In this document: positions 41,237-53,700 of the stretch, piece by piece
Position numbering within the stretch: position 1 is the stretch's first letter
How the letters are laid out: each line of letters starts with the position of its first letter
Assembly: GCA_020186115.1 (NCBI GenBank)
Contig: WSYJ01000142.1
Coordinates: forward strand, 496,001-560,000
Reading direction: 5' to 3'
Length of the DNA stretch: 64,000 nt
Source: Histomonas meleagridis
Lineage: Eukaryota > Parabasalia > Tritrichomonadida > Dientamoebidae
Notes under the pieces: model-generated
Seen by the model: only the letters and a program-made list of their open reading frames with translations
Told to the model about the DNA's origin: nothing
Database searches by the model: none
Translations under genes and position numbers: made by a program

Positions 41237-41711
41237 TGTATAAATAAATAAAATCTTATGTACATTTATATGGTTTTTTTGATGATGATGAAATATATTC
41301 ATATGAATTTTGGATTTAGTAATATGAATTCGAATAAATGTAATAATCAAAAGTGTATTAAATTGAGAAAATAAATTTAGTTCGTTAACGTTACGATTTA
41401 CATTACTGTAGTATTCGTTTTTCCACTGATCATAAAAAATGAGAAAACTCTGGTATTATATGAAGTAAAAAGGGACATAAAGAATTTAAATTTAAATATT
41501 CTTTGATAATAAGCTTGATAGATAGTATGTGTAAATACGCTTTATGCAACAATTTTCAATAAAAATATGGAATTAGAATTTTTTATAAGCAGGAATTGCA
41601 ATAAAAAACTTTGTGAATACATGGAGTATCCAATTTCATTGTCAGTAAAAATGATGAATTTTAACATCACAAGATTTTTTTCTGCTCTACTCATACGCTC
41701 TTTCCATTTAT
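41237..41711. other. Intergenic
   Basis: AT-rich. GTTAACGTTACG near 41386-41397 is a near-palindromic Myb-type motif, perhaps the promoter of the zinc-finger relic to its right. Confidence 0.4.
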
Positions 41712-42270
41712 GATGTCATTTCCTTAGTTTTCACAGTGTCGAACAATACGAATTTTTCCAAATCTCACTTTCAAAGCATAAACAACCTCTACAAGTTCAC
41801 AATGAACCACCTGAAGAAAGCCAAGTACCACCTTGCATTATTGTCCAATTTGCAAAAATTTAACATCTAATAATAATGCTGAAGCAATAGTTTTACATCT
41901 TGTTAAAGCCCACTTTAAACAAACCAACCATGTTGTCAATTCATCTCCAACACATTCACAAAGTAAATTTATCTGTTTTCATTGTAATTATATCTTAAAT
42001 CGTATTAACGAATTTATTCTCCACTTCTATCCTGAGCATCCACAGAATCTTCGATCAAAGCTGTGTTTGTATGCACGCCCGAGCGGGCATTTCAAGAGGA
42101 GACAAAACAACCTGAAAAAGCTCCTGCTATTGATGAAGATCAGCAAAGTGAAGAAGACAAAAAGTATACTAATTTGATTGTTTCAATTCGAACACGCTGG
42201 ATAAAGAATAATGATTTCCTTGTGAAAGTTCAATATGAAAATCTAATTTGTATCATTAGAAGGAAATACA
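41712..42270 (+). pseudogene. Zinc-finger protein relic, two frame changes
   Basis: Three adjoining plus-strand frames look like one gene. 41730-41830 (VEQYEFFQISLSKHKQPLQ) switches near 41831 to CPICKNLTSNNNAEAIVLHLVKAH and FICFHCNYILNRINEFILHFYPEH, two C2H2-type fingers. It switches again near 42062 to an acidic stretch (EETKQPEKAPAIDEDQQ) and a C-terminal basic domain ending near 42270. The breaks are not at long homopolymers, and no ATG opens the first piece, so real decay is likelier than sequencing error. Family unknown. Confidence 0.4.
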
Positions 42271-42642
42271 TTAAACATACCATTTTTTTTATATTATGTA
42301 TGGTGGTTTATTATAAAAAGATAAAGAATATCAAAATGATAAAGAAATTATAGCCTTTATATAATTAACTTTTAAAGGCTTTAATGTTGAAACTAAATTT
42401 TTATATATTTTAAAATATTAACTCAACTTACATATTATTGCAAACGATATTTGACCATAATTAGAAATAGTTTATATTGAAAATATCTAATTTTACAAAG
42501 ATAACATAAGAAAATAAAATTTCTAATTTTTGGATGTGTGAATTAATTATTACAATCTAAATTTACATAAACCATATAGTTTTCTAAATAATTAAAAATT
42601 CATATTAATTATTACATTCTATGATAAAATACAAAACATTTA
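42271..42642. other. Intergenic
   Basis: AT-rich, nothing supported. Confidence 0.4.
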
Positions 42643-43542
42643 TTACACAGTTTCCTCTTGCATTTGAGCCGATATTTCATCAAGTTTAGGAATAGTTCCA
42701 AAGTGTTTCAAGTGTGCTAACACGAAGTGCGTAAGATCTTCATGGTTTTCTATATGAGGCCAATCACCTCCTTCCTTCATTATTCCAACCTTTACTCCCT
42801 TCATTGCATTTGATGGTAATGTGTCATCTGGTGTATTTATCATTCGATCCATTGTTTCAATTGTGAGAATTGCATTTGGTGGAACGCATGGCTCAATTTG
42901 CATTGGCGGAGAAGATCGTTGCTTGATTTTAGCAGCAATGTCTTCAGGTGCTGCAGCTTCAATCTCCTTTAAAATGAAACGCGAAGTAGGGCTTTTACTT
43001 TGAAAGATATTGACAGCTTTGAGTTCATCTTTGATCAGCTGTTTAGCTCTAAGTTTTCCAAAAACTTTGAAACTATTTGATGGTTGTTTAAAGTGGTCCA
43101 ATGAAACATATGAATTAATAAGAGTTATTGATAATATTTTTACTTCTTTTGTAATATTTGGAAAAGAAGATATCTGTAAACATTGATAACCTCCATAATC
43201 AGAACCAATAAGATGACATTTTTTTACATTGAGTCTGGCGCAAAATTGAATAAAACCTTTGGCCATTCTTTTGAATGTAGAATAATCTGATAATTCAAGT
43301 GAAAAGGATCGATACCCGAATTGTTCTAATTGATTTAAAAAATACATTGAAGATGAACAGGTCTCATATATCCCTGGTAGAAATATTATGGCTTCTTGAG
43401 AATTTGGCCCAAATTCTCGAAAATGCAATTGATTCCCATGAACCAAATCAAATATTGATTGGATTGGATGTGATATAGATATTTGAATTATTAGTGGATC
43501 TGAATAATGCAAAGATGGCTGTGGAATGTTGTTATTTCTCAT
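42643..43542 (-). CDS. SPG21: Maspardin (SPG21)-like alpha/beta-hydrolase, nucleophile Ser replaced by Asp
   Basis: 299 residues with the maspardin outline: LHFREFGP, then IIFLPGIYETCSSSMYFLNQL, then the nucleophile elbow HLIGSDYGGYQ, then ITLINSY (the LILCNS-type strand after the elbow), and near the C-terminus KEGGDWPHIENHEDL plus HLKHFGT, matching the GGNFPYL and LLQFHGT blocks. Animal maspardin has GxSxG; here the elbow reads GSDYGG, placing Asp at the nucleophile position, so serine-hydrolase activity is not expected. Maspardin is an endosomal/trans-Golgi cytosolic protein. Coding strand has AAACGAATT upstream of the ATG. Confidence 0.78.
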   Translation of the reverse strand: MRNNNIPQPSLHYSDPLIIQISISHPIQSIFDLVHGNQLHFREFGPNSQEAIIFLPGIYETCSSSMYFLNQLEQFGYRSFSLELSDYSTFKRMAKGFIQFCARLNVKKCHLIGSDYGGYQCLQISSFPNITKEVKILSITLINSYVSLDHFKQPSNSFKVFGKLRAKQLIKDELKAVNIFQSKSPTSRFILKEIEAAAPEDIAAKIKQRSSPPMQIEPCVPPNAILTIETMDRMINTPDDTLPSNAMKGVKVGIMKEGGDWPHIENHEDLTHFVLAHLKHFGTIPKLDEISAQMQEETV

Positions 43543-44790
43543 TTATTTTTGCTTCACAATTCGTTTAAAAATAACTTTCGCTAAACAAAAAATTACATAC
43601 ATTCAGAAAATTTTGAATAAATAATTGGATTTCCAAAAAAAGAGATCATAAAATGAAGATAATCCTTAGATTTAATTAACTTGATTTGAAAAAAAATTCA
43701 ATTTTATGGTATGACTTAAAATAATTTAACTTAAAGATGTCTTTTTTTTTATCTGATTGTTGAATTTGATATATTATAATCAAATTCATTTGAAACATAC
43801 AAACAGATTCCATGTTTTTATTTACGGGAACATTTTATTTTTGCATTATTATAATAAATTAATCCAGATTTTTCAAATAAAACAATAATATGTTTATTTC
43901 TTTATTTTCTATTGATGTAATATATATTTGAATATTATTAACAAAATCAATATCAAAAATAGTGTCTTTTGAATTTATATTGTAATTAATTGTATATCTT
44001 CTTTAAAATCTCAATTGCAAACAATCTTCTATAATGTAGTATTGGTCTAATACTATAAATTTAGGTTTTTTTATTCAACATATTTTGAAACTCGTATAAC
44101 ATTATTTTCGTTTATTTTATTCTAACAGATTTTTATGATTGCAGCAACATTTATCAATTATTACGTTTTTAATGATATCATAATTATATTTTTATTGCAC
44201 TATTTATCAACAAACTATCCTCGGAACGTTATGACCTTCAACACCCATTTGAAAATTAGTCAAAAGTGCGATGAAACTTGTACTTTTTTAGTATAATGAA
44301 TTTTGATCACAGAAATTTTCTTAAATCTCCTAACTATCAATTTGTAAGTTATTGTCCCAATTTTTTTTACATCGTAATATTTTTATGTTTGTGTGGACTG
44401 TGACCACTTGTCATAACCGCTGGTTTTAATTCAAATTTCTAATCATCTTGTCACCAAAACAAAAAGGATTTAAATTGGGAAAACTGTTGCTTCTAAAAGA
44501 AAAACAACAAAACCAGCCGATAAATAGCAATGAAGGTAGGCTATCTAAATAAAAATTTCACATTTTAAAAAAATTAATTAATTTAGAATTTCGATTATCA
44601 TTTTCGATGATGCTTTTGTTGAAAGTAAGCTTATGCTGGGGCTTTTATTAATTGTGTTTAACTTTAAATTGTTCTAATCATACTGATTGTGTGTATACAG
44701 CAAAATTGGTTCAACCCTAACGCTTCACCTCTTGTTTTGCTTTTTGATACAAACCGAAAATATCAATGAATTTTTGAAAGCAAAATTAAA
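43543..44790. other. Long intergenic region upstream of the giant gene
   Basis: About 1.25 kb with no supported gene. CCTAACGCTTCACC near 44716-44729 combines a Myb-like AACG with an initiator-like TTCAC about 60 bp before the giant gene. GGTTCAACCC near 44706 looks like a tRNA T-arm but no acceptor or D-arm partner exists. Confidence 0.45.
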
Positions 44791-47700
44791 ATGACTGAAG
44801 GAGAGATTGATAATCTCAAAGATCAGGGCCAGATAAACACACTCCAATTTCGAGTTGAGCAGTGCCAGAGCGGACTTGCTGAAATTGATAAGAAATTTAC
44901 TGACCTAAATCACAATGTTAAGAACGAAATCAACAAGATGAAAGAAATCATCGAAGGCAGTAACAAGAACCTTAAGAAAATCGTACAGAAACAAATCGAT
45001 GATCAGCTTAGCGATATTTTTGATCAAATTCAAGATCATACTGACCGAATTGAGAAACTTGAAGGTGGAGCTGGTGACTCCAAAGATGAGAAAATAGAAG
45101 TGAACATTGAGGTAGAAGAAATTAAGAAGAAGATCCAGATCCTTGAATTGAAAATTTCTGAAATGAGTGAGCAAACCTTAATTCAAATAAACCAAAGCAA
45201 GAATGAAACCCTCAAGCAGATCACTCAAAACATTGAGGAAGCCAAAGAAAAGGATGACGAAAAGATCAAGAAGTTAGAAGCTGATATGGACGGAATCAAG
45301 GACGAAATTGAGAAATTAAAGGCCATGAAAGATGATTTTGAAAAATTAAAGGAAGAAGTACCAGATGTCAAAGAACGATCTGTTGATTTATCTGATTTTG
45401 AAAAACAAAATGATGAACTTAAAGAGCTTAAAGACAAGATCAATGATACAGCAAACATTTCAAATGATCTCAAGGAAAAGTTTGACAAATTTGGCAATAT
45501 TGAACGCGATGTTCGTTGCTTAAAGTATGAAATGAAGAAGATGCTCAAAGATAAAGAATCCACACAGATTAGTGATGAGCTGAAAGACAACATAGATTCC
45601 ATTAAAGTCGAATTAGATTCAGTTAAGAACTCTAAAGGTGAACAAGAGAAGGAATTTAATGAGCAATTAAACAAATATTCAAAGACACTTAAGTGCATTA
45701 AATATGAGTTGAAGAAACTTAAGAATGCACAACCTGTGAATCAAGAGCCAAATGAAGAAGAACCAGTTATTCAAGAACGTAATATTGAATTAAGTGATGA
45801 TAAAGAACCAAAGAATGATTTTGAAGAAGAAATTAATTCATTGAAGGATAACTTCAAATTGCTTAGAGATGATCTTGATAAATTAAAGGCTGAGAAACCT
45901 GATGATAAAATTGATGAGTTAAATGAACTCAAAGAAGATTCAAAGAATCAGAAGAAATCATTGAAATGCATCAAATATGAGTTGAAGAAACTCAAGATGC
46001 AACAACAACAACCAACAGAAACTAAACCAGAAGAAGTTAAACCAGCAGAAGAAGAACCAGTTGTTCAAACACGTGATGTTAACATCAGTGATTCATCATC
46101 CTCATCATCTAAGAAGTCTAAGAAGGATAATAAAGATAACAATGAAGACTTACAACCAATTAAGGATGAATTACAACGCCTTGGTGACGAAATCAATAAA
46201 TTGAAGGACAACAAACCAGAAGACAAACACGATGATGATGATGAAGATAAAGAAGATCTCAAGAATATTAAGAAGTCATTGAAGTGCATCAAATATGAGT
46301 TGAAGAAACTCAAACAAATTGTATCAGAAGCTGAAGAAGAACCAGAAGCAGAAGCAGAATCAGTTGAAGAACAACAACCCACAGAAGAACAACCAGAACA
46401 ACCAGCAGAAGAACAGCCAGCAGAAGACAACAAGAGCAAAGGACCTAAGAAGGTACGTAAGATTATTATCAAGAGATCAAGGAACAACAATAACAATAAG
46501 AACGATGAAGACATTGACGAGCTTAAGGATGAAGTCAAGAACTTCAAGAAATCGATCAAATGTCTTAAATATGAAGTTAAGAAACTTAAGTTACAACAAC
46601 AACAACAACCAGCAGAAACTAAACCAGAAGAAGTTAAACCAGCAGAAGAAGAACCAGTTGTTCAAACACGTGATGTTAACATCAGTGATTCATCATCCTC
46701 ATCATCTAAGAAGTCTAAGAAGGATAATAAAGATAACAATGAAGACTTACAACCAATTAAGGATGAATTACAACGCCTTGGTGACGAAATCAATAAATTG
46801 AAGGACAACAAACCAGAAGACAAACATGATGATGATGAAGATAAAGAAGATCTCAAGAATATTAAGAAGTCATTGAAGTGCATCAAATATGAGTTGAAGA
46901 AACTCAAACAAATTGTATCAGAAGCTGAAGAAGAACCAGAAGCAGAAGCAGAATCAGTTGAAGAACAACAACCCACAGAAGAACAACCAGAACAACCAGC
47001 AGAAGAACAGCCAGCAGAAGACAACAAGAGCAAAGGACCTAAGAAGGTACGCAAGATTATTATCAAGAGACCAAGGAACAACAATAACAATAAGAACGAT
47101 GAAGACATTGACGAGCTTAAGGATGAAGTTAAGAACTTCAAGAAATCATTGAAGTGCATCAAATATGAGTTGAAGAAACTCAAGATGCAACAACAACAAC
47201 CAACAGAAACTAAACCAGAAGAAGTTAAACCAGCAGAAGAAGAACCAGTTGTTCAAACACGTGATGTTAACATCAGTGATTCATCATCCTCATCATCTAA
47301 GAAGTCTAAGAAGGATAATAAAGATAACAATGAAGACTTACAACCAATTAAGGATGAATTACAACGCCTTGGTGACGAAATCAATAAATTGAAGGACAAC
47401 AAACCAGAAGACAAACATGATGATGATGAAGATAAAGAAGATCTCAAGAATATTAAGAAGTCATTGAAATGCATCAAATATGAGTTGAAGAAACTCAAGA
47501 TGCAACAACAACCAACAGAAACTAAACCAGCAGAAGAAGAACCAGTTGTTCAAACACGTGATGTTAACATCAGTGATTCATCATCCTCATCATCTAAGAA
47601 GTCTAAGAAGGATAATAAAGATAACAACGAAGACTTACAACCAATTAAGGATGAATTACAACGCCTTGGTGACGAAATCAATAAATTGAAGGACAACAAA

Positions 47701-50700
47701 CCAGAAGACAAACATGATGATGATGAAGATAAAGAAGATCTCAAGAATATTAAGAAGTCATTGAAGTGCATCAAATATGAGTTGAAGAAACTCAAACAAA
47801 TTGTATCAGAAGCTGAAGAAGAACCAGAAGCAGAAGCAGAATCAGTTGAAGAACAACAACCCACAGAAGAACAACCAGAACAACCAGCAGAAGAACAGCC
47901 AGCAGAAGACAACAAGAGCAAAGGACCTAAGAAGGTACGTAAGATTATTATCAAGAGACCAAGGAACAACAATAACAATAAGAACGATGAAGACATTGAC
48001 GAACTTAAGGATGAAGTCAAGAACTTCAAGAAATCGATCAAATGTCTTAAATATGAAGTTAAGAAACTTAAGTTACAACAACAACAACAACCAACAGAAA
48101 CTAAACCAGAAGAAGTTAAACCAGCAGAAGAAGAACCAGTTGTTCAAACACGTGATGTTAACATCAGTGATTCATCATCCTCATCATCTAAGAAGTCTAA
48201 GAAGGATAATAAAGATAACAATGAAGACTTACAACCAATTAAGGATGAATTACAACGCCTTGGTGACGAAATCAATAAATTGAAGGACAACAAACCAGAA
48301 GACAAACATGATGATGATGAAGATAAAGAAGATCTCAAGAATATTAAGAAGTCATTGAAGTGCATCAAATATGAGTTGAAGAAACTCAAACAAATTGTAT
48401 CAGAAGCTGAAGAAGAACCAGAAGCAGAAGCAGAATCAGTTGAAGAACAACAACCCACAGAAGAACAACCAGCAGAAGACAACAAGAGCAAAGGACCCTA
48501 AGAAGGTACGTAAGATTATTATCAAGAGACCAAGGAACAACAATAACAATAAGAACGATGAAGACATTGACGAACTTAAGGATGAAGTCAAGAACTTCAA
48601 GAAATCATTGAAGTGCATCAAATATGAGTTGAAGAAACTCAAGATGCAACAACAACAACCAACAGAAACTAAACCAGAAGAAGTTAAACCAGCAGAAGAA
48701 GAACCAGTTGTTCAAACACGTGATGTTAACATCAGTGATTCATCATCCTCATCATCTAAGAAGTCTAAGAAGGATAATAAAGATAACAATGAAGACTTAC
48801 AACCAATTAAGGATGAATTACAACGCCTTGGTGACGAAATCAATAAATTGAAGGACAACAAACCAGAAGACAAACATGATGATGATGAAGATAAAGAAGA
48901 TCTCAAGAATATTAAGAAGTCATTGAAATGCATCAAATATGAGTTGAAGAAACTCAAGATGCAACAACAACAACCAACAGAAACTAAACCAGCAGAAGAA
49001 GAACCAGTTGTTCAAACACGTGATGTTAACATCAGTGATTCATCATCCTCATCATCTAAGAAGTCTAAGAAGGATAATAAAGATAACAACGAATACTTAC
49101 AACCAATTAAGGATGAATTACAACGCCTTGGTGACGAAATCAATAAATTGAAGGACAACAAACCAGAAGACAAACATGATGATGATGAAGATAAAGAAGA
49201 TCTCAAGAATATTAAGAAGTCATTGAAGTGCATCAAATATGAGTTGAAGAAACTCAAACAAATTGTATCAGAAGCCGAAGAGGAACCAGAAGCAGAAGCA
49301 GAATCAGTTGAAGAACAACAACCCACAGAAGAACAACCAGAACAACCAGCAGAAGAACAACCAGCAGAAGACAACAAGAGCAAAGGACCTAAGAAGGTAC
49401 GCAAGATTATTATCAAGAGACCAAGGAACAACAATAACAATAAGAACGATGAAGACATTGACGAGCTTAAGGATGAAGTCAAGAACTTCAAGAAATCGAT
49501 CAAATGTCTTAAATATGAAGTTAAGAAACTTAAGTTACAACAACAACAACAACCAGCAGAAACTAAACCAGAAGAAGTTAAACCAGCAGAAGAAGAACCA
49601 GTTGTTCAAACACGTGATGTTAACATCAGTGATTCATCATCCTCATCATCTAAGAAGTCTAAGAAGGATAATAAAGATAACAATGAAGACTTACAACCAA
49701 TTAAGGATGAATTACAACGCCTTGGTGACGAAATCAATAAATTGAAGGACAACAAACCAGAAGACAAACATGATGATGATGAAGATAAAGAAGATCTCAA
49801 GAATATTAAGAAGTCATTGAAGTGCATCAAATATGAGTTGAAGAAACTCAAACAAATTGTATCAGAAGCCGAAGAGGAACCAGAAGCAGAAGCAGAATCA
49901 GTTGAAGAACAACAACCCACAGAAGAACAACCAGAACAACCAGCAGAAGAACAACCAGCAGAAGACAACAAGAGCAAAGGACCTAAGAAGGTACGCAAGA
50001 TTATTATCAAGAGACCAAGGAACAACAATAACAATAAGAACGATGAAGACATTGACGAGCTTAAGGATGAAGTCAAGAACTTCAAGAAATCATTGAAATG
50101 CATCAAATATGAGTTGAAGAAACTCAAGATGCAACAACAACAACCAACAGAAACTAAACCAGAAGAAGTTAAACCAGCAGAAGAAGAACCAGTTGTTCAA
50201 ACACGTGATGTTAACATCAGTGATTCATCATCCTCATCATCTAAGAAGTCTAAGAAGGATAATAAAGATAACAATGAAGACTTACAACCAATTAAGGATG
50301 AATTACAACGCCTTGGTGACGAAATCAATAAATTGAAGGACAACAAACCAGAAGACAAACACGATGATGATGATGAAGATAAAGAAGATCTCAAGAATAT
50401 TAAGAAGTCATTGAAGTGCATCAAATATGAGTTGAAGAAACTCAAACAAATTGTATCAGAAGCTGAAGAAGAACCAGAAGCAGAAGCAGAATCAGTTGAA
50501 GAACAACAACCCACAGAAGAACAACCAGAACAACCAGCAGAAGACAACAAGAGCAAAGGACCTAAGAAGGTACGTAAGATTATTATCAAGAGACCAAGGA
50601 ACAACAATAACAATAAGAACGATGAAGACATTGACGAGCTTAAGGATGAAGTCAAGAACTTCAAGAAATCGATCAAATGTCTTAAATATGAAGTTAAGAA

Positions 50701-53700
50701 ACTTAAGTTACAACAACAACAACAACCAACAGAAACTAAACCAGAAGAAGTTAAACCAGCAGAAGAAGAACCAGTTGTTCAAACACGTGATGTTAACATC
50801 AGTGATTCATCATCCTCATCATCTAAGAAGTCTAAGAAGGATAATAAAGATAACAATGAAGACTTACAACCAATTAAGGATGAGCTGAAATCATTACGTG
50901 ATGACATAGATAAATTGAAGTACAACAAACCAGAAGACAAACACGATGATGAAGATAAAGAAGATCTCAAGAATATTAAGAAGTCATTGAAGTGCATCAA
51001 ATATGAGTTGAAGAAACTCAAACAAATTGTATCAGAAGCTGAAGAAGAACCAGAAGCAGAAGCAGAATCAGTTGAAGAACAACAACCCACAGAAGAACAA
51101 CCAGAACAACCAGCAGAAGAACAGCCAGCAGAAGACAACAAGAGCAAAGGACCTAAGAAGGTACGCAAGATTATTATCAAGAGACCAAGGAACAACAATA
51201 ACAATAAGAACGATGAAGACATTGACGAGCTTAAGGATGAAGTCAAGAACTTCAAGAAATCATTGAAGTGCATCAAATATGAGTTGAAGAAACTCAAGAT
51301 GCAACAACAACAACCAACAGAAACTAAACCAGAAGAAGTTAAACCAGCAGAAGAAGAACCAGTTGTTCAAACACGTGATGTTAACATCAGTGATTCATCA
51401 TCCTCATCATCTAAGAAGTCTAAGAAGGATAATAAAGATAACAATGAAGACTTACAACCAATTAAGGATGAATTACAACGCCTTGGTGACGAAATCAATA
51501 AATTGAAGGACAACAAACCAGAAGACAAACATGATGATGATGAAGATAAAGAAGATCTCAAGAATATTAAGAAGTCATTGAAGTGCATCAAATATGAGTT
51601 GAAGAAACTCAAACAAATTGTATCAGAAGCTGAAGAAGAACCAGAAGCAGAAGCAGAATCAGTTGAAGAACAACAACCCACAGAAGAACAACCAGCAGAA
51701 GACAACAAGAGCAAAGGACCTAAGAAGGTACGTAAGATTATTATCAAGAGACCAAGGAACAACAATAACAATAAGAACGATGAAGACATTGACGAACTTA
51801 AGGATGAAGTCAAGAACTTCAAGAAATCGATCAAATGTCTTAAATATGAAGTTAAGAAACTTAAGTTACAACAACAACAACAACCAACAGAAACTAAACC
51901 AGAAGAAGTTAAACCAGCAGAAGAAGAACCAGTTGTTCAAACACGTGATGTTAACATCAGTGATTCATCATCCTCATCATCTAAGAAGTCTAAGAAGGAT
52001 AATAAAGATAACAATGAAGACTTACAACCAATTAAGGATGAATTACAACGCCTTGGTGACGAAATCAATAAATTGAAGGACAACAAACCAGAAGACAAAC
52101 ATGATGATGATGAAGATAAAGAAGATCTCAAGAATATTAAGAAGTCATTGAAGTGCATCAAATATGAGTTGAAGAAACTCAAACAAATTGTATCAGAAGC
52201 TGAAGAAGAACCAGAAGCAGAAGCAGAATCAGTTGAAGAACAACAACCCACAGAAGAACAACCAGAACAACCAGCAGAAGAACAACCAGCAGAAGACAAC
52301 AAGAGCAAAGGACCTAAGAAGGTACGTAAGATTATTATCAAGAGACCAAGGAACAACAATAACAATAAGAACGATGAAGACATTGACGAGCTTAAGGATG
52401 AAGTCAAGAACTTCAAGAAATCATTGAAGTGCATCAAATATGAGTTGAAGAAACTCAAGATGCAACAACAACAACCAACAGAAACTAAACCAGAAGAAGT
52501 TAAACCAGCAGAAGAAGAACCAGTTGTTCAAACACGTGATGTTAACATCAGTGAATCTGATAAATCTGATGAGAATGAAAACATGATTAATCAAATAAAT
52601 GAACAAATTCAAAACATGAACTCAAACATTGATGATCTTCTTTCTCTCAGATCAACTATTAATTGTCTTAAATTTGAAGTCAAGAACATTAAATTCAATT
52701 TAATTAAAGAAATTCGAAATGAAATCGAAGGTTTATCTAGTGATAAATCTCTTGAACAACTTGTAAGCAAGATGAATGAAAACATCGATACATTAAATCA
52801 AGACAGTGAAAAGAATGCCAAAGAAGTTGAAGCACTTAAGCTATCCAATGAAGAATCACAAAAGGAAATATCAGATTTGAAGAATGAAGTTGATAAATTA
52901 ATGAAAGACTATGCTGAAACTGGACAAGGATTACAACAAACTGTCAGGAAATTAGGAGAAAATGTTGCTTCCTTGATAGCCGAAAACAAGCATGATACAG
53001 AATCACTCCCAGAGCAAATTGCTGAAATGAAAGATGAACTTAATGATAGATTGAACAAACTTGAAGAATCTTCATCAACAAACTTAAATGCACTTCAAGA
53101 AAACATTGATAAGATCAGAAAGGAAATTGACGATGTTAAGAAGGATAGTGAAGATGCTAAAGAAATGGCTCAATCAAATGAAAATGCTTTGAAACATATT
53201 AAGAAAGAATTAGGTCAAAAGTATAAGAAAGATGTTGAACAACTTAAGAATGATATTAATAACAAATTCAATGAATTTGATATTAAGAAGATTGAACTCA
53301 ATGTTAAATGCTTAATGTATGAAGTCAAGAAACTTAAGGTTAAGACAATAGCATTAGAACAAACAGCAGTTGAAGTAAATAATGAAGAATTAAAGCAAAT
53401 TAGAGATGACGTTCAATCTCATAAGAAATCATTGAGGTGCATCAAATACGAAATTAAGAAACTCAAAGTTTCACAACAATCAGCACCTGTTACTGAGGAG
53501 AGTAAACCAGAAGAAGAACCAAGTGTTCAAACACGTGATGTTGACATAACAGATAATTCAGAGAAATCTGAACAACAACCTCAAAATAATGTTGATGATA
53601 AAGAATTTAATGAACTTAAGGAAGAAGTTAAGAATCATAAGAAATCATTGAAATGCATTAAATATGAGTTGAAGAAACTCAAACAAATTGTATCAGAAGC

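Noticed and set aside
44700-44720. tRNA T-arm-like GGTTCAACCC
   Set aside because: No matching acceptor stem, D-arm or anticodon arm within 80 bp.
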